A DNA stretch of 64,000 nt. It comes from Gymnopus androsaceus JB14 (lineage: Eukaryota; Basidiomycota; Agaricomycetes; Agaricales; Omphalotaceae). Of the stretch, positions 55,268 through 64,000 are shown piece after piece. Numbering within the stretch: position 1 is the stretch's first letter; each line of letters starts with the position of its first letter. A model generated the notes under the pieces. The model did not search any database. It had not been told where the DNA came from and was given only the letters and a program-made list of their open reading frames with translations. A program made the translations under genes and the position numbers. Location of the stretch: contig ML769628.1 in the NCBI GenBank assembly GCA_009733575.1, forward strand, positions 1 to 64,000, in the 5' to 3' direction.

Positions 55268-58200
55268 ATGGCAGTCTTATCCCTGCCTTTGAGCTTCAAT
55301 AACTCGTTCTGGTCCCAAGATTATCGTCGGGGTGTGGAGACCCTCTACAATAAGCTCGAACAAGTGTGTATTTGTTTTCCTCTCACTGGAAAACTTCTGA
55401 CTTTATTGACTAGGGAACCATTGAGAATGAGGAGATCATCGCGTTCATACGGGTATGTCCACATTCCAATCTGTCTTTTGACTCAAGAATTAATCCTGAA
55501 CACGTCAGGCGCGCGCTGAAGCTGAAAGCCAACTAGCAGATGCTTTGAACAACACTGCACTTACCGGTACTACCGGTATGATCTTAACTTAATGGAATCT
55601 TCCAGCCTTCATGCTCACAAGAGCTAATAGGAATTGGATTCGCTGCGGACGATGGTGCATCTTTGCTCATGGCGTTCCGTGGTCTCCAGACAGAGTCCAC
55701 CACTCAAGGTCAAGTGCATCAGAATATATCCAAGGAGCTTGCTAGTTTAGTGGCAGACCCTTTTGCTGAGTGGGCCAAGGGATACAAGGTATTTACTCTA
55801 GCTGTTGGATCCCAACTGCATGTTTACACGTTGTAAAGGACCGCATCATGCAAAGCAAAGGAGTTGTACTCAGCCAATGGCTCTATAGCTATGAGCACAA
55901 CATAGGAGAAGTAGCTAAACTGAAGCACCAATATTTAGCCAAAGTCAGGGCGGCTGATGAAGCTGAAGACGAGTACGGTTCTTCCAATTCATCCATTCAT
56001 TCTACGTATCTCAGCATTTATCTAGTTTGAAATTCGCTCCCAACTCTGGCAAAAGCGATAACTATACAACATCTCCCCGACTTCGCCCAATCGACGCTCG
56101 TTCCCCTCCTATGCGGACTGCAAGCGTTTCAGAGCGAATCGCTGCGCGCTTCAAGGATATTCAAAAGAAAAGCACCAGTGCATTATCTGGCGAAAACACC
56201 TCGCTTCTTTCCTCAGAACCCGACGAAGTAGCCAAAGTGGACAAGGGGAAAGGAAAGGCCGTAATTTTCGAGGCTTCCCCTATGCAACTCAACTCCCCGC
56301 TTCCCATGTCACCACCCTTACCTCCAAAAGTGGAAATCCCGAGTTCCCCGATGCCACCAATGGCAGCTGAACCCATGCTTCTTGCGGGGCTTTCTCTTCC
56401 GCCTGTTGCTGTATCTCAGCTTCTTACCAAAGCAGCTAGTGAGCTAAACCTACGGCCCGTTCGGTTCCCATTGTTGGGAGAGTACAAAGACTGTTTCACT
56501 GGGGATGAATTTGTTGCATGGTTGAAAGAAAATGTTCAAGGCCTCGGAGGAAGCCTTGACCGCGCTGAACAAGCTGCCAAGGACCTTACCGAGAGAGATG
56601 GTCTGCTGCGACGAATCGGAGAATTAGGAAACGATTTCGAGCACTCGGAAGAAGCTTTTTATCAGTTCCGACCCAAGGCACGCCAATCTATGCTGGCGCC
56701 TCAATTCTTACTGACCTTGATTCATTCTAGGCATTCGACATTGAAGGGAAGAACGCAGATGCCGCTAGTAGTCTTTCGCCGATCAAGCTGCAACCAGATC
56801 AATTGCTCAAGCGTACAAACACTTTCTTCAACGTTGTCACTAAAGCACTGAATGCGAACCAAACGTCGGAACCTACTCACATGAAAACACGCCATGAGGC
56901 TGAAGAAGCCGACAAGGCCTACCGTGTTGCTGTTCGCCAGCTTGACCGACAACGGTTAAGTATTGAGGAGAGACTTGAGGATACGTTAAAGACGCTTCAA
57001 AGATGGGAAATTGAAAGACTTCGCGCTGTCAAGACAGGTAAGCTTTATACTTAAAGTTCTTTTCCGTTTTTCCTTATTGACGCGGGACAATAAGTATTGC
57101 TTCAATACCAAGGTACACTCGCGAACCTGCCCAAGTCGCTTGAGCCTATCATTGAGCGCCAAGGGACTCTGATCGCCGCTTATCAGCCTGAAAACGACCT
57201 CAGCGCTCTCATCGAGCGCTACCGCACTGGACCGTTCAGACCTGATGCTCAGGTATACGAGTCGGTTGCTCACGATGAATCAGATGTGGTTTTCGGTATC
57301 GACTTGAGGAAATGGGCCGAAGGCGGATGGAGTACGCTGATGTCGGCTGACGAAGAAAAAAAAGAGACGATCCCACCTGTGGTTGACGCGTTGCTGAACG
57401 GTATAACTGCGGCGTATGCCAAACTTCCTAACGATGCAGGTGCGTGCGTCTCCCTGGAGTAGCATCCTTATTCTCCACTAATGCCCATTTCAGAGAAACG
57501 CAAGGCCTGGATCTATGAAGTTCCTTTGTCAGCAGTGCATCATTTGCGTGAAGCTCTCAATGCTATACCCCCCGAGCAGCCCATCAAGCCCGAGGTGTTT
57601 GAGCCTTTCGATGCCCCTGTCATCGCCGCTACTATCAAACTATGGTTGCTTGAGCTCGATCCTCCGCTCGGGCTCTATGAGTCGTGGGATGACTTCCGTA
57701 AATTGTATCCCACTTTGGGTGCAGCTCTTGTGATTAAACCAGAAGGCGAAGACACCAGGGAGGAGAAAATCAAGGAATTGAGTATAATGCTTCAACGCCT
57801 GCCTCGAGTCCATCTTTATGTCCTCGACAAAATTGCTAGTCATTTGAAGAAGTGACGTATATTTTGATCTTCACGTATCATGTTCTTACTAAAGTATCCG
57901 CCTCTAGCCTTATTCAAACTACAAAAGTCGATGAGCCGGATGAAGTTTTTATTACAAAAATTGCTCTCTCTATCGGACGCAGTAGGTTTCATTTTGCGAA
58001 CTAGGTTTACCGATCTCTAATGTCTCTTTCAGCCATCATTCGTCCCAAATTTGAGACTGAAATGTCTATCCAGGATCGTCATCCTACATGTATGTCTATT
58101 CAAAGCATCTTGTCTGTAATATCTGACATCTTTTTTTGCAGTGCTGTTCATCGATATCCTGAAAGATTATGATGCCATTATCCCTCCGACTATTGCCCGC

Positions 58201-59088
58201 AAGAAACGGGAGTCGGAGCGCAAGATACCCCTCCGAAAACGTACGGCCCCGATGGACATGAGAATCCACAGAAGCAGACTTTCGACTGGTGTTGATGCAA
58301 AGCAGTTGTTGGCTGCTCAGCACGCTGCACAGAATCCGTCTGGCAGGACCAAGTCTCCGCCGCCGGTTCCTCCGATGCCTTCGATACCGATACCAGGTCC
58401 TCCGCCAATCGTCTCGCCTCAACCTGTAGTCCCTCCGCCTCCACCGCCACAAGTGATTTCGCCTCCGCCTCCTCCCCCGGTGATTCCTCCTCCACCTCCG
58501 TTGACTTCCCCGCCTGCTGCGGACGCTCCTCCAAGACCATCTTTTAAAACCCCTCCTCCTGAAGACGAGGATCTTCCTGTTCGTCCAACATTCAAGGAGC
58601 CGCTCCCGGAACCTGAAGAACTCGTGGCACCGCCAAGGCCTCAGTTCACTGACCCATCTTCAGAGCCCGATTCGCCCAGTGTCCCTGTTATTCCAGCCGT
58701 ATCGCCTCCCACACCAAAACCGATTGCGAATGCCAGTGTTCAACGGTCAAGTAGCGCGCGCGCTGCTAGCCCCAAAATCGGTTCCCGTAGTCCTTCGCCT
58801 CCGGCTGATCAGACTCTGAGTGCTGCCAAATCTTCGATAACGAGGTCTTCGTCCGGAGGAGTGCGTGGTCCAAGGATGACTCGTGGTCCTAGAGCTCCCG
58901 GTGGAACCAGTAGGAACAGTGTTGTTGGTTCTCCTACAAGCACTAGCAGCAATTCTCCTACGAGTCCCAACTATAAACGCAATTCAGGTGGAAGTGGTAG
59001 CAGGCCGTCGAGTGTGCTAGGCAGGTCCTCAGCATTTTCTCGTAGAACGATGGCTAGTGATGCAGAGGATGAGGTTGTTGACAAGTAA
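55268..59088 (+). CDS. F-BAR / DEP / RhoGAP protein (Rgd2/Rga8-like)
   Basis: ATG 55268 (MAVLSLPLSFNNSFWSQDYR) to TAA 59086, about twelve exons. The start and the coiled-coil pieces (GVETLYNKLEQ, ARAEAESQLADAL, KELASLVADPFAEWAKGYK) form an F-BAR membrane-bending domain. A DEP domain (GEYKDCFTGDEFVAWLKENV) is inserted in it, and the F-BAR helices resume at 56880 (RVAVRQLDRQRLSIEERLED). A RhoGAP domain follows (DVVFGIDLRKWAEGGWSTL, then PVIAATIKLWLLELDPPLG). The order F-BAR/DEP/RhoGAP is that of yeast Rgd2 and fission-yeast Rga8, which act on Rho/Cdc42 GTPases at growth sites. The arginine-finger position reads AWIYEVPL instead of GIFRVSG. The C-terminus is a long Pro-rich tail (PPPPPP runs) expected to bind SH3 domains or profilin; the next gene encodes an SH3 protein. 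Confidence 0.85.
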
Positions 59089-59344
59089 TTTTTTTGGCTG
59101 CTGGATTGACTTGAGTATGCTTCGAAATATGCTGCTGGTGCTCTGCTACGAACTTTGATTTATCTATGAACCTACTTAGTGGTAGCTTATTTTCTTCATG
59201 TCATACGCGTTACTTGCTTTACGAACTACTATTTGAGAAAGAGATTTCGAAACGATGACGACGGAGCTCCTATTTAGTGCTTATTTAGTGCTTCTTTCCT
59301 CTTGACCTTACGACTATCTCCGACCTTTTGTCTATCTTTTACTC

Positions 59345-61977
59345 ATGGCGACGCTTCCACGACCTACAAAGTCACCCTCAGCGAGCATTATTCGCCCTCA
59401 TTCTGAATTTGACGCTGGAATAAATGCTTCCAACGCTTGGACACAACATCAGCTTTCAAGCGATCTATCCGATGAAGAAGACTTGGCTGGCGACACAAGC
59501 AATCGCAAACCAGCGAGAGCCTTGTACGATTTTGAAGGAAAGCCCGAGTTCCGGGAGCTCACTGTTCGTGCTGGAGATGAGCTTGAAGTTGTCAAAGAAG
59601 AACTTGCAGACGGATGGAGTCTGGTCAGCGATGTCGAAGGTGAAATCGGTTTATTACCCAGATCTTACTTCATAGTGAGTAATGTTTCGTCCAGATCTTC
59701 AAATATTGCTCAATAATTCTCAATAGTTTACTTCAGAATTCACTTCAACTTTTGAGGCCGATGTTACTTCTCCGACCCAGTCTGCTACTTCAAGCAAGTT
59801 TCGAAAGAAAAGGACGCCTTCCTCGGGCTCACTCACTCCTAGAAACTCGGTCGTTGCACCAGCAGCACCCATCATGCCTCAGCATACCGGAGAATGGATG
59901 TTTCCCAGCTTCAAACAAAGCTTACTAGGAGGTAAAAGCCTGAATAGGTTCTCGAGTTTCGTAACTAGCGGCGCAGAAGAATGGGTGCTGAAGGGGAAAG
60001 CGGCAGATACAACCATTACTGCTACCACTAATTTCGGAGAAGGAGTTTGGCCAAGTCATGAAAAGCTAAGCAGCATTGCTTCTGAAGACGACGAAGATGT
60101 AGATCCAGAGTTGGCTGAAGCTGACGAAAGAGCCTCTCGTTTGAATGGGACTCATCTAGCGGAAGCAGATCGTCACTTTGTCGATGCTGGACATGCCTGG
60201 AAATCCAAGCTTCCCCCATTCAAAGTACTTGTCCATTCTCCTTCCAAACGTACTTCCATCCTCTCGGGGGCGTATACTGTGTACAACGTTACTTCATTGT
60301 TCCAAGTACCTTCTAATCCCGATGCTGATCCCGACGAACCACCACCATCACCTACGCGAATAACTGTCCAGCGCCGTTTCTCTCACTTTGTCATTCTCCA
60401 TACAGCCTTGTCTCGTAGGCTACCTGGAATCGCTCTACCTCCCCTGCCAGAGAAACAGTATGCAGGCCGCTTCAGTGACGATTTTGTCGAAGCTAGGAGA
60501 GGAGACCTTGAACGATACATCGGAAGAGTTGTCAGACACCCAGTGGCCAGGTATGCCGAGGTCGTAACATGGTTTTTGAGCTGCGAGAGCGATTCTGTAA
60601 GTTTTCTCTGTTCTATTTTAGTACAGCTATTCATAAGATCTCTGTATCTAAGGAATGGAAAAGGCTTGCTCCTTATCACCTCGCTCAAGCTCCTGCTGGA
60701 CCGTCATTCTATGCTCAAGTTTTCCATCCTGCGTTTAACCTTGACCTTGAGGATGCAGAGGAGGCGGTAGAACGCTTTGCAACACACACTCGTGCAGTTG
60801 GAAAAGGTGTTCAAGGCTTACGGAGTATCTTTGGACGGGTCCGGGAGGCTAGAATTGGTGAGTTGGATTGGATTTACCATCGCACGCTCATTCACTAGTT
60901 ATCCACAGAAATGTCAAAAGCCGAACGTCTGCTCTCTTATTCCCTACTATCATTGATAACTTCCAAGCCTCTGGCTTCTATGGGACAGTCTCCATACATT
61001 CCCGGGATTGCAGAGGAGGATGAGGAAGAAGAAGAGTCGATAGCAAGTGGTTCATCTACCGGAACGGTAAGGCCCAGGCATAGATATAAAGGGAAAGGTC
61101 TGATGAACGGGGATGGTGCTTGGTGCTGGCGGGAAGGGTGTCCAGAGTGCTTAGCCCTTACCAAGTCAATACAACGGACCGCGGAGACGTTGCAGAGTGT
61201 TGCAGATATATACGATGATCATGTTCGTGCTGTTCAACCATACTTTACTATCGCACACAACTGATAGCACTCTCTAGGCACGGCGCACCCAACTGGCGAC
61301 TCATGAATCGTTAAAGGGAGTTGCTCATCCGTCGCCGATATACGAGGGTGTTGTGAGTACTCATAGATCGACTCTTACAAGGTACAGGGATGCAGGGCGA
61401 GAGGGCCATGTACGTATTTCTGTCATTTCCAGTTCACTCTCTAAAGCACATTTTTGATCCATGCAGGTGGACGAGGAGATGGCTGCACGCTGTGAAACAG
61501 TTCTCAACACGACTATGGCAGAGATGGAAACTTATCACTCACAAAAGGTCGAAGATTTCTCCACGTTAGCTAAAGATCATTTAGATGGAGAGATTGCGCT
61601 TTATGAACAAGTGAGCCTTCTTCATTTCTCTGGGTACTTGCGTTGTTGATCTAGATCACTCTGAGCAGATTCTGAATCGTCTTCAAACTGCTCGCACCTC
61701 TTTCGACACCCCGGTGTTACCTGCATCTGGGTCTACTTCCTCAACACCATCGTCACCATCGCTGTTGATCCATGCTTCCGCTTCCACACCACGCCAGCCG
61801 TCCATCTACGAACGTGAACTGGAAGCACCGCGGCTTACGCCAACACCACTGCTTCAGCCAGTTCCCCATGTATTCGATTCCACGCCAATGCGTCCCGTCA
61901 GTGTCGCTGTTGGTAGCCTACTTGGTGGAGGGTACAAAGGTGAAGGGAGGGGTAGTGTTTTCGGGATGTTCTGGTGA
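59345..61977 (+). CDS. SH3-PX sorting-nexin-like protein (SNX9 type)
   Basis: ATG 59345 (MATLPRPTKSPSASII) to TGA 61975, about nine exons. The SH3 domain is at residues 55-110 (ARALYDFEGKPEFRELTVRA with ALYDF, then ADGWSLVSDVEGEIGLLPRS). A linker follows, then a PX domain (PFKVLVHSPSKRT, RRFSHFVILHTALSRRLPG and ALPPLPEKQYAGRFSDDFVE). The C-terminal part (EEMAARCETVLNTTMAEMET, VEDFSTLAKDHLDGEIALYE) is BAR-like. An acidic loop EEDEEEEES and a CREGCPEC Cys pair interrupt it. The PX motif RRFSHF binds phosphoinositides; such proteins work in endocytosis and membrane remodelling. Function is inferred from domain order. The C-terminal tail is Ser/Pro-rich and ends in a Gly-rich GSVFGMFW. Confidence 0.8.
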
Positions 61978-62748
61978 AATCGTTTGGACCCTTGCTCATG
62001 CATTTACCTATAATTCCTGCATTTCCTGGACACAATGTACACAGGCTGTGCATTACGGCAATTCATGACTAATTATATTCCATTGCATACACTGATACAG
62101 TACCTAAATCATACATTTCAAAGCGTCTCGTAAATACTGCTTTGGCCTTTGCCGTCCGGCAGTTTTTATTTTTGGAACTTACTTCCGGCTAAGTACAATC
62201 CCGCTACAACAATGCATATGATTCTCTTCGATACCTCAAGAGCTTATGTTCTCTAAATATATATGTGCGCTCTTTGAGTAAGTTTCCAAGTTTATAGGTT
62301 TCCGGTCACTGGAACGATTGAGGTGCGTCGGAAAGTTCAGGGCGTCAGTCAAAGCCAGTCACTGGCTCGCTCGAATCGCCGGAAGCAATGCAATCAAGAT
62401 TTTAGAACACTTGCCCGGAAGGGAGCCCTCGTCCCGTTCTACTTTGCGGTCCGTGCATTCAAAACAAAGGAAATCGTCTGCGCTCAGGTTCCCGAAAACC
62501 AAACTCATCGTCGCGCCCCGGCGGCCGGGCAAAAACTTCGGAAAAAGGTGGAATATATATGCTTGATGGCACTCACTCCAACCACTTATAAACTTCGGAA
62601 AAGTAAAACCACATATGTTAAGTTTCCTTGGGAGAATACGAGCCCTACATAGTACAAGCACGAGGGAGTTGTCTTGTGTTCATTGTTCTCAAATGCCCAG
62701 TCAAAACTGTCAAATGATTTGGAAAATTATACCGGAATTCGTCCATAA
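61978..62748. other. Intergenic, no gene supported
   Basis: Overlapping 82-109 codon plus-strand frames at 62318-62652 are basic and without family resemblance. Confidence 0.4.
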
Positions 62749-62764
62749 GCTCTTTTAAAAGAGC
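62749..62764. promoter_or_regulatory. 16-bp perfect palindrome before the pectate-lyase gene
   Basis: GCTCTTTTAAAAGAGC, 29 bases before ATG 62794; its centre TTTTAAAA could serve as a TATA-like element. Confidence 0.35.
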
Positions 62765-62793
62765 GAAAATCGTCTATTCTACTGCAACTTGAC

Positions 62794-64000
62794 ATGACTC
62801 AAATCAAGTACGTTTTCGCCTCCCTCCTGACCTTTGGGCTCCCCTTGGTCTCGGCTCTAGCATTCCCGGGAGCCGTTGGCTTTGGCTCTATCGCGACTGG
62901 AGGGTCAACCCCTTTCGTCGTAACCTCCCTCGCCGACTCTGGTACTGGCACCTTCCGTGACGCCGTGAGCGTGTCAGGCAGAAACATCACTTTCGCCGTC
63001 AGTGGTTATATTGTGCTCGAAACCCCTGTATCACTGGAGAGCGACCTCACTATCAATGGCCAGACAGCACCGTCGCCGGGAATAGGTGTTATGGCAAGGG
63101 AGGTCTCTGCAAGTGGACAGAGCAATATTATTATCCGAAACCTCCGTATGCGCCAAGGGTCACTGGAAACAGATGACGGCAAGAGTGCTTTCAACATGGG
63201 AGATGCCACCAACGTTATTCTCGACCACTGTTCTGTAGCGTTTGGCGTATTCGACTCTGTTGACGCTGTAGGTGCAGTGAATGTTACTGTTTCGAACTCC
63301 ATCATTGCCTTGCCCATCGGTCAAGCAGTTTGGTGCTCACTTGGAAACCGGACCAGCGGTAGGAATGAGAATTAACGTTAAATTTAACCTGCACTGACGC
63401 AAAAACTATCAACAGACTTGGTATGCAAATTTGTGGGTTTCAGCACACAACCGTCAACCGCTTACCAAGGTATACAAAATTTGCTGTCATCGTAGTACTC
63501 TGCTGACAAGAAATAGGCAAACACGCAATATATCAACAATGTCGTTTACAATTATCAAGCCGCTTATACAGTGCATATATTCATTATCATCATATTTACT
63601 ATCGTTGTTCTTACAGGAGACATAGGTCGCAAACACTGGGGGCGATTTCTCACACGATATAATTAACAATTACTTCATCGCTGGACCAAGGTTAGTTGTG
63701 GTGTTCGCTCCCAGAATTTGATGCTCATCGATTTTTCTTACCCAGTACAACCAGCGCGGGTGATGATTACTTCCAAATCGACGATAACCAACAAGTTTTC
63801 GCCAGTGGAAACTTTCTGGATCAGTAACAAAGACGGAGTGCTGAATGGAGCCGCTGCTAACACAGTAGGAAGCGCTGCAGTTTTGAGTTCGCCTTGGGCA
63901 TCTACATCGCTCAGTATAGCCACTCTTACCGCTGCGCAGGCCTTCACTTCTGTGGTAGCCAATGCTGGTGCTTCACCTCGCGATCAAGTCGATACTTTTA
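62794..64000 (+). CDS. Secreted pectate-lyase-like enzyme (5' part; two +1 shifts)
   Basis: ATG 62794 opens a signal peptide (MTQIKYVFASLLTFGLPLVSA) and a right-handed beta-helix enzyme: FPGAVGFGSIATGG, VTSLADSGTGTFRDAV, LTINGQTAPSPGIGV, NIIIRNLRMRQG and VILDHCSVAFGVFDSVD. These are typical of the fungal pectate lyase / PL1-related group that cleaves pectin in plant cell walls. Later exons encode ANLWVSAHNRQPL, QYINNVVYNYQAAY and TTSAGDDYFQIDD. Two single-base insertions break the frame: an extra G at about 63325 (IGQ then QFGAHLETGPA) and an extra C at about 63822 (FLD then SNKDGVLNGA). The protein match resumes exactly each time. The gene runs off the window's right edge. Confidence 0.75.

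Overview
The window looks like nuclear DNA from an Agaricomycete (mushroom-forming basidiomycete). Genes are split by many short introns of about 50-60 bp, and they include families typical of that group: a DUF6535 membrane protein, an F-box-like protein, a DUF6589 protein, a fungal RecQ-like helicase relic and a half-size ABC exporter. No prokaryotic, viral or organellar gene is recognisable.

Layout. (1) 1-2 kb: the last exon of an unrecognised gene and an acidic protein with SUMO-interacting-like motifs. (2) 4-19 kb: a decayed, CpG-poor repeat island. It holds a disrupted OTT_1508-type deaminase gene, a RecQ-like helicase relic, a DUF6589 gene with ten in-frame stops that can all be read as C-to-T changes, and several non-autonomous inverted-repeat elements. 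Two of these have perfect 8-bp target duplications of hAT type. (3) 20-33 kb: host genes, namely an F-box relic, a divergent histone H2A, an M20 carboxypeptidase (CPS1-like), DUF6535, a single-pass membrane protein with Pro-rich repeats and an unrecognised protein. (4) 33-52 kb: an ABC exporter followed by nested tandem duplications. These carry two copies and one fragment of a secreted alpha/beta hydrolase (tripeptidyl-aminopeptidase-like), and two copies of a secreted precursor made of a dozen short peptides separated by KR/RR sites. (5) 52-64 kb: an HMG-box factor, an F-BAR/DEP/RhoGAP protein, an SH3-PX sorting-nexin-like protein and the start of a secreted pectate-lyase-like enzyme.

The most interesting part is 36-54 kb: exporter, secreted peptidase-like hydrolases, a Kex2-type repeat-peptide precursor and an HMG-box regulator lie together and have been amplified together. 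This could be a secreted-peptide (signalling or surface) locus; the link between the genes is inference from position and shared duplication only. In both duplicated gene families only one copy keeps the key open frame (hydrolase copy 1, peptide-precursor copy 2).

Several otherwise well-conserved genes (ABC exporter, M20 peptidase, pectate lyase) carry isolated +1 shifts. Either the assembly has residual indels or these genes were inactivated very recently. Start codons and some splice sites were read by eye, so exon limits are approximate where stated.
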